A DNA stretch of 64,000 nt, taken from NCBI RefSeq assembly GCF_006094395.1, contig NZ_CP035291.1:1054001-1118000 (forward strand), in the 5' to 3' direction. Below the pieces are notes generated by a model that saw only the letters and a program-made list of their open reading frames with translations, was not told the origin of the DNA and ran no database searches. Made by a program: the position numbers and the translations under genes. The DNA is from Staphylococcus haemolyticus. GTDB taxonomy: Bacteria; Bacillota; Bacilli; Staphylococcales; Staphylococcaceae. Below are positions 35,735 through 49,497 of this stretch, piece by piece. Position 1 is the first letter of the stretch, and every line of letters starts with the position of its first letter.

Positions 35735-35800
35735 AATTTTAGTCTTCCTTGAGGAGCTGGGACTAAGAATTCGATAAGAATTCTGTTCTAGCTCTTTTTT
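35735..35800 (+). repeat. Intergenic hairpin repeat, copy 2, acting as terminator
   Basis: The segment shares AGTC-TCCTTG-GG-G-TGGGAC and AAGAATTCTGT with copy 1 (about 20122-20170). Its stem GAGCTGGGACTAAGAATTC / GAATTCTGTTCTAGCTC, ending in six T, terminates the hydrolase gene. The rest of the 35643-36110 gap is AT-rich: TTGACA at 35861 with TATAAT-like boxes near 35888-35898 (spacing too long to be sure) is the best candidate for a rot promoter. Confidence 0.65.
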
Positions 35801-36110
35801 GGTAAACAATTATATGTAATGCAATTGATTAATGCGCAAAGGTAATTCAAAATTTAGAAGTTGACATCTTTTAAATTAAAGTAAAAATATAATATAATGT
35901 AAATAGTATATGTTTTTAATTTTAATTACATATAGTTGAATTACCAATAAAAATTTAAAGTAATTTAACATATGCTTTAATGTAAGTTAATTTTTAGGAG
36001 TTATTATAAATTGTTTAATTACAAAGAGAATAATTGGGTAAATATATAATGATAGTTAATTCTATAATTATTTAATCGGGATGTGTACAATTATTTAGGG
36101 AGGGAGCAGC

Positions 36111-36512
36111 ATGAATAATCAAGCAGGCGAGAATGTTTCTATGATTTTGCAGCTTGAAGAAGTGTGTAAAGAAATCAATTCGATTTTTAAAGTGATTTAT
36201 GAAACTTATGATTTGACCAAAGAAGAGGTTCTAATTTTACTAACTTTATGGGACAAAGGGTCCATGACGTTAAAAGAAATGGATAGTTACGTTAATATTA
36301 AATCGTATAAACGTACACGTACATATAACAAACTTGTTCAATCTGAATGGATATTTAAAGAGAGACCATTAGATGATGAACGAAGTGTAATTATACATTT
36401 TAATAAAGAGAAGCAAGAACTAAAAAATGAATTATTAGATTTCATTACTGCTACTATAAAAAAACGATATGAAATACTTGAAAATAGTCTAAATTCATTA
36501 ATGCGTGTTTAA
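36111..36512 (+). CDS. rot: SarA-family regulator Rot (repressor of toxins)
   Basis: A 133-aa winged-helix DNA-binding protein. In S. aureus, Rot represses exotoxin genes and activates surface-protein genes, and its mRNA is blocked by RNAIII. Seen: [35 protein letters not shown] and [16 protein letters not shown], which match the S. aureus Rot core closely. The N-terminus differs. Ribosome site AGGGAGGGAG is unusually purine-rich, as expected for an RNAIII-type target, but I could not verify a pairing site. Long AT-rich leader upstream. Confidence 0.9.
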   Translation: MNNQAGENVSMILQLEEVCKEINSIFKVIYETYDLTKEEVLILLTLWDKGSMTLKEMDSYVNIKSYKRTRTYNKLVQSEWIFKERPLDDERSVIIHFNKEKQELKNELLDFITATIKKRYEILENSLNSLMRV

Positions 36513-36574
36513 TCGATTTGATGTTTTAGTTTATATCGTTTTAAATATAATTTAGAGAGATTTTTCGACAAAAC

Positions 36575-36613
36575 AATCCACTCCATAATTAAAACTATGG
36601 AGTGGATTTTTTA
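36575..36613. terminator. Bidirectional terminator between rot and mnmM
   Basis: ATCCACTCCATA (36576) pairs with TATGGAGTGGAT (36596), followed by TTTTTT and preceded by A-rich sequence. Confidence 0.88.
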
Positions 36614-36654
36614 TATTATTTAAAATTTTGTTAGAGATGATGATGATGTTAGGT

Positions 36655-38171
<1,517 letters not shown>

Positions 38172-38281
38172 AACACATTTTCCTTTCTATCTAACTTAGT
38201 TCTAAGTAAAGATTTTAACATACTTTAATGTTATAGTGTTTAATGTAGTTCAACAAAAATATAAAGAGGGGACTAATAAAT

Positions 38282-39469
38282 ATGAATATACCTAGATCAG
38301 TATGGTGGCTAGTTATAGGCATGGCGCTAAATATAACTGGCTCTAGCTTTTTATGGCCTTTAAACACAATTTATATGAAAGAAGAGCTTGGTAAGAGCCT
38401 GACAATTGCTGCGATTGTTCTAATGGTTAATTCATTTGGAATGGTAGTCGGAAATTTACTAGGAGGTTCATTGTTCGACAAGTTAGGTGGTTATCGAACA
38501 ATAATGATAGGTACCGTTACATGTTTAATCAGTACTACACTTTTAAACTTCTTCCATGGTTGGCCATGGTATGCGATTTGGTTAGTATTGTTAGGCTTTG
38601 GTGGCGGAATGATAGTTCCCGCAATTTATGCAATGGCTGGTGCAGTTTGGCCTAACGGGGGGAGAACGACATTCAATGCAATATACTTAGCTCAAAACAT
38701 TGGTGTAGCAACAGGCGCAGCAATGGGTGGTTTCGTTGCTGAGTTAAGCTTTAATTATATTTTCTTAGCTAACCTGATTATGTACGTCTTATTTGGGATT
38801 GTAGCGATAACGCAATTTAATCTTGAATATCACGCTAAAATTAGAACACCAGACAGCCTAGACATTCATAGTAAAGAAAATAAAAAACGCTTTATTGCAC
38901 TCTTATTATTATGTGTAATGTTTGCTATTTGTTGGATTGCTTACATTCAATGGGAAACTACAATTGCATCATTTACACAAGAATTAAATATTTCTATGTC
39001 ACAATACAGTATATTATGGACAGTTAACGGTATTATGATTTTAGTTGCTCAACCGTTAATAAGACCAGCAATTATTTTATTAAAAGGGAATTTAAAATAT
39101 CAAATGTTAGTTGGTATTTTAATTTTTATGCTGTCTTTCTTTGTAACTAGTTTTGCTGAACAATTTACTGTATTTTTAATAGGAATGATTATATTAACTT
39201 TTGGTGAAATGTTTGTTTGGCCAGCAGTACCAACTATAGCTAATTATCTGGCACCAGAAGGAAAACAGGGTCAATATCAAGGAGTCGTTAATTCAGCTTC
39301 AACTGTTGGTAAAGCATTTGGACCACTAATAGGTGGTGTATTGGTTGATACTTTCAATATGAGTGCGATGTTCATTGGCATCATGTTCTTATTAATTGTT
39401 GGAATTATCTTCCTTTCAATCTTTGACAAAGGTCTACCTAAAGGAAAACAATCACGACAATCTAGATAG
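38282..39469 (+). CDS. MFS transporter (YttB-like)
   Basis: A 395-aa major facilitator with about 12 hydrophobic helices, a GGSLFDKLGGYRTI loop between helices 2 and 3 (MFS motif A), and a central hydrophilic loop near residues 185-205. An MFS gene next to ytqA/ytqB is also found in Bacillus (yttB), so the neighbourhood is old, but substrate is unknown. Divergent from mnmL. GAGGGG ribosome site. Confidence 0.82.
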   Translation: MNIPRSVWWLVIGMALNITGSSFLWPLNTIYMKEELGKSLTIAAIVLMVNSFGMVVGNLLGGSLFDKLGGYRTIMIGTVTCLISTTLLNFFHGWPWYAIWLVLLGFGGGMIVPAIYAMAGAVWPNGGRTTFNAIYLAQNIGVATGAAMGGFVAELSFNYIFLANLIMYVLFGIVAITQFNLEYHAKIRTPDSLDIHSKENKKRFIALLLLCVMFAICWIAYIQWETTIASFTQELNISMSQYSILWTVNGIMILVAQPLIRPAIILLKGNLKYQMLVGILIFMLSFFVTSFAEQFTVFLIGMIILTFGEMFVWPAVPTIANYLAPEGKQGQYQGVVNSASTVGKAFGPLIGGVLVDTFNMSAMFIGIMFLLIVGIIFLSIFDKGLPKGKQSRQSR

Positions 39470-39511
39470 ATATGATATATACATGAGTTGAAATAAAATA
39501 GTAACTACCAC

Positions 39512-39540
39512 TTGCAATTAGTGCTTGAATCTCATAATAT
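39512..39540 (+). promoter_or_regulatory. leuS leader promoter
   Basis: TTGCAA - 17 nt - TAATAT, with a predicted start at about 39547, just before T-box stem I. Confidence 0.5.
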
Positions 39541-39546
39541 TAAAAT

Positions 39547-39720
39547 GTATTGGAGTAGTAACTTAAGTACTTTTCATCAGAGAGCTAGTGGTGGTGAAAA
39601 CTAGTGTTAAGAATTAAGTGAACTTACCGTTATTCGATTAAATTATAAACATCTCTTACTATTATAAAGTGCACATATTATGTGAATTAGGGTGGTACCG
39701 CGGCAAGAAGTCGTCCCTGT
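39547..39720 (+). promoter_or_regulatory. T-box leader of leuS
   Basis: Conserved T-box AGGGTGGTACCGCGG at 39689-39703. Stem I elements upstream: GGAGTAGTAA, AGAGAGCTAG-TGGTGG-TGAAAACTAG. The specifier loop reads GTGAACTTACC, giving CTT (Leu, 39623-39625) as the likely specifier codon. Uncharged tRNA-Leu should allow leuS expression. No classic T-tract terminator follows the CGTCCCT strand; an AATAAATA / TATTTAT pairing next to the ribosome site (39721-39752) could matter instead. Confidence 0.88.
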
Positions 39721-39767
39721 AATAAATAATAGTTTGAGGTGTTTTTTATTTATAGGAGGAAAAAGAT

Positions 39768-42182
39768 TTGGGATATAATCATAAGGAAATTGAGAAAAAA
39801 TGGCAAAATTATTGGGCAGACAACAAAACGTTTAAAACGAGTGATAATTTAGGACAAAAGAAATTTTATGCATTAGATATGTTCCCTTATCCATCTGGTG
39901 CGGGTTTACATGTAGGGCACCCAGAAGGTTACACAGCTACTGATATTGTATCTAGATATAAACGTATGCAAGGTTATAATGTACTACATCCAATGGGATG
40001 GGATGCTTTTGGATTACCTGCTGAACAATATGCATTAGATACTGGTAATGACCCTAGGGAATTTACTAAGCAAAATATTCAAACGTTTAAACGTCAAATT
40101 CAAGAATTAGGTTTCAGTTATGATTGGGATAGAGAAGTAAATACTACAGATCCTGAATATTACAAATGGACACAATGGATTTTTATCCAATTGTATAATA
40201 AAGGCTTAGCCTATGTTGATGAAGTTGCTGTAAACTGGTGTCCAGCATTGGGAACTGTTCTATCAAACGAAGAGGTCGTTGATGGCGTATCTGAACGAGG
40301 AGGACACCCAGTATATAGACGACCTATGAAGCAATGGGTATTAAAAATTACTGAATATGCTGACCGATTATTAGAAGATTTAGATGAACTTGACTGGCCA
40401 GAATCTATTAAAGACATGCAACGTAATTGGATTGGACGTTCAGAAGGTGCAAGTGTATCTTTTAAAGTAGATAACAGTGATGAAAGTATTGATGTGTTTA
40501 CTACAAGACCGGACACAATTTATGGTACGACTTTCCTAGTATTAAGTCCTGAACATTCATTAGTAAATGAAATTACGTCTGAAGACAAATTAGAAGCGGT
40601 TAAAAAATATCAAGAAGACTCATCTAAAAAATCTGACCTTGAGCGTACAGATTTAGCTAAAGATAAATCTGGTGTGTTCACAGGTGCTTATGCTATAAAT
40701 CCATTAACAGGTAAGAAATTGCCAATTTGGATTGCAGATTATGTACTATCTAGTTATGGTACAGGCGCAGTCATGGCTGTACCTGCGCATGACGAACGTG
40801 ATTATGAATTTGCATCTAAATTTAATTTACCAATTAACGAAGTGATTGCTGGTGGAGATATTCAAAAAGAAGCATACACAGGTGTTGGTGAACATATTAA
40901 TTCAGGTGAATTAAATGGATTAGATAATGAAACGGCGATCTCTAAAGCAATTGAACTATTAGTTGCTAAAGGTGCAGGCGAAAAGAAAGTAAACTACAAA
41001 CTAAGAGATTGGTTATTCAGCAGACAACGTTATTGGGGAGAACCAATACCAGTTATTCACTGGGAAGATGGTACTATGACTACAGTTCCAGAAGAAGAGT
41101 TACCACTTTTACTACCAGAAACTGATGAAATTAAACCTTCAGGTACAGGTGAATCACCATTAGCTAATATCGACGAGTTTGTAAATGTAATTGATGAAAA
41201 GACTGGAATGAAAGGTCGTCGTGAAACTAATACTATGCCACAATGGGCTGGAAGTTGTTGGTATTATTTAAGATATATCGATCCACATAATAGTAATATG
41301 TTAGCTGACCCAGAAAAATTAAAACATTGGTTACCAGTAGATTTATATATTGGTGGGGTAGAGCATGCCGTACTCCATCTACTATATGCTAGATTCTGGC
41401 ACAAAGTGCTTTATGATTTAGGTGTCGTGCCTACGAAAGAACCTTTCCAAAAATTATTTAACCAAGGCATGATACTTGGAGAAGGTAACGAGAAAATGAG
41501 TAAGTCTAAAGGGAATGTAGTTAACCCTGATGATATTGTAGATTCACATGGTGCTGATACATTGCGTTTATATGAAATGTTTATGGGACCATTAGATGCA
41601 GCAATTGCATGGAGTGAAAATGGTCTTGATGGTTCAAGACGTTTCTTAGACCGTGTTTGGAGACTATTCATCAATGAAGACGGTTCATTATCAAATAAAA
41701 TAGTTGAAAATAATGATAATGGATTAGATAAAGTGTATAACCAAACTGTTAAAAAAGTTACAGAAGACTTCAACACATTAAACTTTAATACTGCGATAAG
41801 TCAATTAATGGTATTTATTAATGATTGCTATAAAGCAGAAACGATTTATCAACCATATGCTGAAGGCTTTGTAAAAATGTTGGCTCCAATTGCGCCACAT
41901 ATTGGTGAAGAATTATGGGACCGCTTAGGTAATGAAGACACTATTACTTATCAACCATGGCCAACTTATGATGAATCTTTACTTGTAGATTCAGAGGTTG
42001 AAATTGTAGTACAAGTTAATGGTAAAGTAAGAGCAAAATTAAATATACCTAAAGATACTTCCAAAGATGAAATGGAAGCATTAGCATTAAAAGATGAAAA
42101 TGTTAAACTATCTATTGAGGGTAAAGACATTAAAAAAGTAATCGCAGTCCCTCAAAAACTTGTTAATATCGTTGCAAAATAA
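39768..42182 (+). CDS. leuS: Leucyl-tRNA synthetase LeuS
   Basis: Class I synthetase charging tRNA-Leu. Seen: HIGH-type motif [14 protein letters not shown] near residue 45, the CP1 editing domain (about 220-420, with [14 protein letters not shown] and [13 protein letters not shown]), KMSKS motif EKMSKSKGN (about 575), and a C-terminal [14 protein letters not shown] domain. 804 aa. Start is TTG with AGGAGG 9 nt upstream. Controlled by the T-box leader and followed 20 nt later by a rhodanese gene. Confidence 0.98.
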   Translation: MGYNHKEIEKKWQNYWADNKTFKTSDNLGQKKFYALDMFPYPSGAGLHVGHPEGYTATDIVSRYKRMQGYNVLHPMGWDAFGLPAEQYALDTGNDPREFTKQNIQTFKRQIQELGFSYDWDREVNTTDPEYYKWTQWIFIQLYNKGLAYVDEVAVNWCPALGTVLSNEEVVDGVSERGGHPVYRRPMKQWVLKITEYADRLLEDLDELDWPESIKDMQRNWIGRSEGASVSFKVDNSDESIDVFTTRPDTIYGTTFLVLSPEHSLVNEITSEDKLEAVKKYQEDSSKKSDLERTDLAKDKSGVFTGAYAINPLTGKKLPIWIADYVLSSYGTGAVMAVPAHDERDYEFASKFNLPINEVIAGGDIQKEAYTGVGEHINSGELNGLDNETAISKAIELLVAKGAGEKKVNYKLRDWLFSRQRYWGEPIPVIHWEDGTMTTVPEEELPLLLPETDEIKPSGTGESPLANIDEFVNVIDEKTGMKGRRETNTMPQWAGSCWYYLRYIDPHNSNMLADPEKLKHWLPVDLYIGGVEHAVLHLLYARFWHKVLYDLGVVPTKEPFQKLFNQGMILGEGNEKMSKSKGNVVNPDDIVDSHGADTLRLYEMFMGPLDAAIAWSENGLDGSRRFLDRVWRLFINEDGSLSNKIVENNDNGLDKVYNQTVKKVTEDFNTLNFNTAISQLMVFINDCYKAETIYQPYAEGFVKMLAPIAPHIGEELWDRLGNEDTITYQPWPTYDESLLVDSEVEIVVQVNGKVRAKLNIPKDTSKDEMEALALKDENVKLSIEGKDIKKVIAVPQKLVNIVAK

Positions 42183-42202
42183 TAATATAAGGAGTTTTAG
42201 AA

Positions 42203-42514
42203 ATGGAATCTATTACAGTAGATCAATTAAAAGAAAAAGTATTAGAGTCTAATCCAGTGAATATTGTAGACGTTCGTACAGATGAAGAAACTGCAATGGG
42301 AGTTATTCCTGGAGCAAAAACAATTCCTATGGATCAAATTCCTGACAACTTAAATCAATTTAATAAGAATGAAACATATTATATTATTTGTGCCGCAGGA
42401 ATGCGTAGTGCAAAAGTTGTGAAATATTTAGAAGACCATGATATTCATGCTATTAATGTAGAAGGTGGTATGAACGAATGGGGCACTGCAGGTACAGAAA
42501 TAAATAGTATTTAA
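42203..42514 (+). CDS. Single-domain rhodanese-like protein
   Basis: A 103-aa rhodanese fold with the active-site loop CAAGMRSA (Cys about 63), and IVDVRTDEE and GGMNEWG family motifs. Likely moves sulfane sulfur, with partner unknown. Twenty nt after leuS, with AAGGAG upstream, so probably co-transcribed with it. Confidence 0.85.
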   Translation: MESITVDQLKEKVLESNPVNIVDVRTDEETAMGVIPGAKTIPMDQIPDNLNQFNKNETYYIICAAGMRSAKVVKYLEDHDIHAINVEGGMNEWGTAGTEINSI

Positions 42515-42522
42515 TCATGCAT

Positions 42523-42558
42523 AAGCGACTGACAAATTCAAATGTCAGTCGCTTTTTT
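42523..42558 (+). terminator. Terminator of leuS-rhodanese
   Basis: AAGCGACTGACA pairs with TGTCAGTCGCTT, followed by TTTT. Confidence 0.9.
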
Positions 42559-42740
42559 GATTTTTAAGAGGACTAAATTATATTTTATAAAATATTCATC
42601 ATAATAATTTAAAATACACTAGCGTACAATAATTAATAGTGATAGAATAATTTAGTAAATCGTCAAATAGGATTTAGACTATATTTTGACTAATTCATTA
42701 AATCAATGACATCAAGATCAGACTACAAGGAGGATATTTA

Positions 42741-45700
42741 ATGAATCTATTTAAAAAACAAAAATTCAGTATACGTAAATTTACAGTTGGTACGTTCTCA
42801 ACAGTGATTGCTACATTATCATTTATCACACATACAGGACATGCAGCTGAATTGGATGAGCAAAGTCAATCTGCTCAACAAAAGGTTACTGAAACAAGCG
42901 GTACAGATGATACTAATCAAAAATCAACTGCTCCAGACAATGCATCTTCACAAGTAGAATCTAAAGAAGACACAAGCTACCCATCTTCTAAAGTGGAAAC
43001 GAAAGCAGATAATAATCCTGCACCAAAACAAAACTCAGTTGATGATACAAGTGCTAAATCGAGCAAGTCTGAAACTTTAAGTAACAATAAAAATTCAAAC
43101 AAAGATTTAGCTGAGACAAAGTCCGAAGCTAATAATGTTGACACTAATCAACCATCAACAGAAGAAAAAACATTATCAAATGGAAAGAGTATTAAGGCCA
43201 AACACAAACGAGTGAAACGTGATGCGAATGATACATCTTCAAATCCTCAAACTCAACCAGATCCAATGGCAATCAATGAAACAAACTCTGGACAGATTGT
43301 TAATGGTAATTTTACTGATACATCTAACGGTGCGGAAATTCCAACGGCTGCTACAGAATCTGCTATGGATGCTGCAAGCACAATACCAGGATGGCAAGTA
43401 GTAAATAGTCAACAGACACAAATCCCATTGGTGTGGGGACCTAAAGTTTTACCATCATACACGTATGTCACTTTCGATAAGACTAATAACAAAATTGGTG
43501 CTGTATTATCTAAGTATAGTGATAACTTATCGTATGGTAGACCCGATAATAATGTAGGTCCGATTTATCAAGATATCGATGTTACACCAGGTTCTGAATT
43601 GCAATTCCATTTTATTGGTACTTCTATGGGAAATATTTCAGGATTTAACAGTGCTCGTTTATTTGTCTATGATGCAAATAATCCTTCAACTTTATTATAT
43701 AAAGGTACACCTAAAACAAGTAGCCAACCTTTTGGTATTTTTAAAGGGGTATTTAATGTACCTGATAATATCTCAAGAATTAGAGTACAATTTGAATCTT
43801 TAGTAAATGTAAGTCATGACACTTATAGTGGACATCGATTACTTAAGGGCCCAAATAACTTTGGTGGTGGTGTAGTTGCTGATGTTTCTGTTAATACTGG
43901 TGCATACTTAAAAGTGAGTCCAGCTCAAACAGAATATCAAGCAAACTCTACTTCTGCGACATCACCTAATGTTAATGCTAAATTAAATTTTTCTATTGAA
44001 AATAAAGGTCATTCAAGTTCTAACAAAACTCAATATAAAGTTGTATTACCAGAAGGGGCAACTTTTGTAACTGCTGAAAATGCAACTGGTTCATTTAATG
44101 AAGATACAAGAGAATTGACACTTAGTATTAATCCAATAGATGCTGGTACAACAAGAGACGTTTCTTATACTGTATCATTACCTACTTCAGTACCAATTAA
44201 AAAAGATTTTAATGCGAATCTAATCTATCAAACTGAAGGTATTAATATGAACCGAAAAAATGGTTCAAGAGACCTTGCTACGCAAACACCTGGTGATAAT
44301 AACTACCTTCGATATGGTGGTAATAATGAGTTTATTATCGCTGAGAGTGATCAAAGACAAGGTACTACAAATGCACCAACACAATCTGTCACTGTCTTCA
44401 TGTATAAAGATGCTATCAATAATAAAATAAGTGAAATTGAAACAGAACTTGCTCAAGCAAATCAAAATGATTATTCCGTAGAGGCTTGGAACAACTTACA
44501 AACAGCACTTACAAACGCAAAAGTTGTTAAAAATGAAACTGATGCAACCCCAATAACAGATAGAAAGAATCAAGCTGAAATTAATAATTTATTATTAAAC
44601 TTGGAAAAAGCAAAAGCAAAATTTGATGTAGATAAAGCTGCTAAAGCTAGAGAAAATGTCATTAATAATAACACTGAAGCTACTACTGAAGAAAAACAAG
44701 TCGCTTTAACTAAACTACAAAATAAATATAATGAGAAAAAAGGTGAAATTGATAATTTAATTAGTAGTAGTGATATCGCTCCTTTAAAAGAAAGCAGTAT
44801 CGCCCAAATTAATTCAATTAATGTACGTGCAACTAAGAAAGCCGCTGCGAAACAAGCAATTGAGGCAGCTTTAACGGATCGCAAAGTTTTTATCGATAGT
44901 CACTATGATGCTACTCAGGAAGAAAAAGATGTCGCTATGGCTAAAGTAACTGAAGAAGCTAATAAAGCGAAAGCGTTAATTGATCAATCTACATCTAATA
45001 ATGACGTAGATCAAGCTCAAACTAATGGCATCAACATCATTAATAGTATTGATGCTGATGTAATCAAAAAAGCAAATGCAAAAAAAGCTATAGAACAAGC
45101 TGCAGAAGCCAAAAAGGCGCTAATTAATCAAAATAGTGATGCAACACAAGAAGAAAAAGATGCAGCGATTCAAAGAGTTACAGATGAAGTTAGAAATGCT
45201 GATAGACTTATTGACCAATCTACAAATAATGATGGTGTTGATGAAGTACAAGCGCACAGTATTAGTTCAATTAATAATATTCAACCTGAAATAGTTAAAA
45301 AATCAGATGCAAAACAAGCAATTGATACAGCAGTCTTAAACCAAAAATCATTAGTCAATAATAACAATGAAGCCACTCAAGAAGAGAAAGATGTAGCTTT
45401 AGCCAAAATTGATGAAGCAGCAAAACAAGCTAAAGCTGCCATAGATGCTGCAACTACAAATAATGCTGTAGATGAAGCAACAAACAATAATACTACAATT
45501 ATTTCTGGAATACTTCCTGATACGGTGAAGAAAGCAGCAGCAAGAAAAGCGATTGATGATGCAGCAACTGCTAAAAAAGAAGCGATAAATAATACGTCAG
45601 ATGCAACACAAGAAGAAAAAGATGCAGCAATAGCGAAAGTTGATGCAGCTGTAACAGCTGCAAAACAAGCAATTACACAAGCAACAACAAATGATAATGT

Positions 45701-48700
45701 AGACCAAGAACAAAATAGCGGTACTTCGACTATTACTGGTATACAACCAGAAGTTACTAAAAAAGCAGCAGCAAGAAAAGCAATTGATGATGAAGTCGTT
45801 GCTAAGAAAGCAGCAATTGATACTGTTGCCGATGCTACAGATGAAGAAAAACAGGCAGCTAAAGATAAAGTTGATGCTGAAGCTACCAAAGCAAAAGCAG
45901 CGATTGATCAAGCTACTACAAACAACGATGTAGAGCAAGCCAAATCATCTGGTGTAACAACTATTGAAGGAATACAACCTGATACGATTAAGAAATCGTC
46001 AGCAAAACAAGCAATAGATGATAGTGCAAATGCTAAAAAAGCAGCAATTGACAATAATAGTGATGCAACTCAAGAAGAGAAAGACGTAGCAAAAGCAAAA
46101 GTAGATGTCGAAGCTGCTAAAGCTAAAACAGCGATTGATCAAGCAACAACGAATGATGGTGTAGACCAAACGAGAGACTTAGGCAACAATTCAATTTCAG
46201 TAATTCAGCCTGATATTGTTAAAAAAGCAGCAGCAAGAAAAGCAATTGATGATGCAGCAACAGCTAAGAAACAAGAAATTGATCAACACCCAACAGCTAC
46301 ACAAGAAGAAAAAGACGCAGCAAAAGCTAAGGTAGATGCTGAAGTACAAAAAGCGAAAGATGCAATTACTCAAGCAAATTCAAATAATGATGTAGATCAA
46401 GTACAAAATTCTGAAACTGCTACAATAGCAGGTATTCAAGTAGATGCAGTTAAAAAAGCAAATGCTAAACAAGCAATTGATGATGCAGCAGCTAAGAAAA
46501 ATGAAATTGACCAACATCCAACAGCTACACAAGAAGAAAAAGATGCAGCAAAAGCAAAAGTGGATGAAGAAGTAGCTAAAGCAAAACGAGCAATTGATTC
46601 ATCGACTACGAATGACGCGGTAGATCAAGCGAAAGACTCTGGTGTAACTACTATTAATAATATTCAACCAGAATCAATAGAAAAAATTAAAGCGAAGCAA
46701 GCGATTGATGATACTGTTACAGCCAAAAAGAACGCCATAGATCAAGATGGTACTACTACACAAGAAGAAAAAGATGCAGCTAAAGCAAAAGTAGATGAAG
46801 AAGCTACTAAAGCGAAACAACTTATAGATCAAGCTAGTACTAATGATGCTGTACACGAAACTCGAGATAATGAAATAACTGCTATTAACAAAATTCAACC
46901 TGAAGCAATCAAAAAAGCTGAATCGAAACAAGCAATCGATGATGCTGCTACAGCTAAAAAAGCAGCAATAGATCAAGTTTCTGATGCTACACAAGAAGAG
47001 AAAGATGCAGCGAAAGCTAAAGTTGACGAAGAAGTAACAAAAGCTAAGTCAGCAATCGATAAAGCCAACACAAATAATGATGTTGACCAAGCAAAAACGA
47101 ATGGAACTACAATAATTTCTTCAATAGAACCAGAAGCTATTAAAAAAGCTGAGGCGAAACAAGCCATCGATGTGGCAGTGTCAGCTAAGAAACAAGAAAT
47201 TGATAATAATGAAAATGCTATACAAGAAGAAAAAGATGCTGCTAAAACAAAAGTAGATGAAGAAGCAACAAAAGCAAAAGCAGCGATTGATCAAGCTTCT
47301 ACTAATAATGGTGTAGATCAAGCAAAAACATCAGGTGAAACAACAATTTCTTCAATCCAACCAGAAGTTGTTAAAAAAGCAGAAGCAAAACAAGCAATTG
47401 ATGATGCAGTGACTGCTAAAAAAGCAGAAATTGATCAAAATCAAGAAGCTACTAAAGAAGAAAAAGACGCAGCGAAAGCAAAAGTAGATGAAGAAGCAAC
47501 AAAAGCTAAAAATAACATTGACCAATCTACAACGAATAATGATGTCGATCAAGCTAAAACAGACGGTGCTTCAGCTATAACAAAAATTCAACCAGACGTT
47601 GTTAAAAAGTCAGAAGCAAAACGCGCAATTGATGATGAAGTAATAGCTAAAAAGGCTGAAATTGATCAAAATCAAGAAGCAACTAAAGAAGAAAAAGATG
47701 CAGCTAAAGCGAAAGTAGATGAAGAAGCAACAAAAGCAAAACAATCTATTGATAATGCGACAACAAATGAAGCAGTAGATCAAGCTAAAACTCAAGGCGT
47801 TACAACTATTACAGCAATTCAACCTGATACCATTAAAAAGGCAGAAGCGAAACGCGCAATTGACGAAGTCGCTAAAGCTAAGAAACAAGAAATTGATAAT
47901 AACACAAATGCAACAAAAGAAGAAAAAGATGTAGCAAAATCAAAAGTAGATGAAGAAGTTACTAAAGCTAAAAGTGCTATTGATCAAGCAACTACTAATG
48001 ACCAAGTTGACCAAGGTAATAATAATGGTCATACAGCTATTGCTCCTATTCAACCTGAAACAATTAAAAAACCAGAAGCTAAACAAGCAATAGATGAAGT
48101 AGCAAAAGCTAAAAAAGATTTAATAGATCAAACACCTAATGCAACAAAAGAAGAAAAAGATGCAGCAAAATCAAAAGTAGATGAAGAAGTCACTAAAGAA
48201 AAAAAGAGATAGATCAAGCTTCTACAAATAGTGATGTTGATCAGGTCAAAGATAAAGGTACAAATGGCATTAATAGTGTTGTAGTTGAAGTAGTGAAAAA
48301 AGACGCAGCTAAAAAAGCGATTGATGAATTAGTGAAAGCTAAAAAATCAGAGATTGATAATAATCACAATGCGACTAGAGAAGAAAAAGACTCAGCAAAA
48401 TCAAAAGTAGATGAAGAAGCTAAAAAAGCTAAAGATAATATAGATAAAGGAGCTACTAATAATGATGTAGATCAAGCTAAAAATAGCAGTAGTAACATCA
48501 TTAAAAAAATACAACCTGATACTACTAAGAAAACTGTTGTGAAACAAACACTTTTAGATCAAGCGAAAGCTAAAAAAGCAGAAATCGATAAGGATAATAA
48601 AGCAACTAAAGAAGAAAAAGACGCAGCAAAAGCAGAAGTTGATAAAATAATCGATAAAGCTAATAAAGCAATAGACAATGCAAATAGTAATGACGATGTT

Positions 48701-49210
48701 GATAAAGTTCAAGTTACTTTTACTTCTAAATTAAAAGAAGTTAAAGTTAAAATTGTTAAAAAACCTAAGGCTCAAGAGACTATCTTAAATGTAGCTAGAA
48801 AGCAAAAAGCTAAAATTGATGCATTAGTAGGTTTAACAGACGAACAAAAAAATAAAGCGAAGAACATGATTGATGAAATTGTTAAAAATGCTTTAGAAAA
48901 ATTAGATAATGATATTAATAACAACGACGTTGATTCAATTACAAATAAAGCTATTGAAGAAATAGAAAAGGTAAACCCAGAAGTTTCAAAAGGTAAGAAA
49001 GCTTTAGCAAGTGGCAATAATAATGATGGGTATAGAAATAATAATTCAAGTGATAATTATAATACTAGCTCAGGTAATAACAAAGATTCTATTAAATTGC
49101 CAAGCACTGGTAAAGAAGGTCAAAATCAATCACCATTAGCAGGTTTAGCATTGATAAGTGGTTTATTCTTATTCTTGAAAAATAGAAAAAGAAACAAAGA
49201 AAATAGTTAA
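42741..49210 (+). pseudogene. SasC-like YSIRK/LPXTG adhesin with DUF1542 repeats, frame broken once
   Basis: Giant cell-wall adhesin resembling SasC (aggregation and biofilm protein next to leuS in S. aureus). In order: YSIRK-type signal (FSIRKFTVGTFS, cleaved near residue 36), Ser/Thr-rich linker, N-terminal domain from about 172 (INETNSGQIVNGNF) to 550, FIVAR-like segment, about 18 diverged DUF1542 repeats from about 635, then LPSTG and membrane anchor. The frame runs 42741-48212 (1,823 aa). The rest continues in the -1 frame to 49210; restored length would be 2,156 aa. Break at A7 run 48199-48205. Successive GAAGAAAAAGA marks are 231 then 230 nt apart, proving one missing base. It could be a phase variant, frameshifted gene, pseudogene or sequencing error. 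Confidence 0.85.
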
Positions 49211-49227
49211 TCAATGAATTTATTTGG

Positions 49228-49264
49228 AAATCAGACTTCACATAATAGTGGGGTCTGATTTTTT
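49228..49264 (+). terminator. Terminator between the two adhesin genes
   Basis: AAATCAGAC pairs with GTCTGATTT, ending in TTTTT. The remaining gap to 49497 is AT-rich and should hold the second gene's promoter. I cannot pick one with confidence. Confidence 0.8.
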
Positions 49265-49497
49265 AGTATTAATTTGAAAACAACATGTAATTATTTAAAA
49301 TATAATTTTTAAAAGCTTTATGCTATACGAAAATCTTATTTAATGAAAAATTTATTCTGGTTATTTCAGATGATATTTGATATTATAAAAAGGTATGATA
49401 ACAATTGCATAAAATCATATAATACAATTTAATATCAATATACATTACTATTCATTATTACTATTACAACAAGACAAGAACATCAAGGAGGACAATA

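Noticed and set aside
45377-47888. Minus-strand open frames of 64-170 codons inside the first adhesin gene
   Set aside because: Same cause: Ala/Ser-, Cys- and Phe-rich shadows of the Lys/Ala-rich DUF1542 repeats.
48293-49210. Separate 305-aa LPXTG protein
   Set aside because: It lacks a signal peptide and ribosome site and continues the repeats of the preceding frame. It is the -1-frame end of the first adhesin gene.
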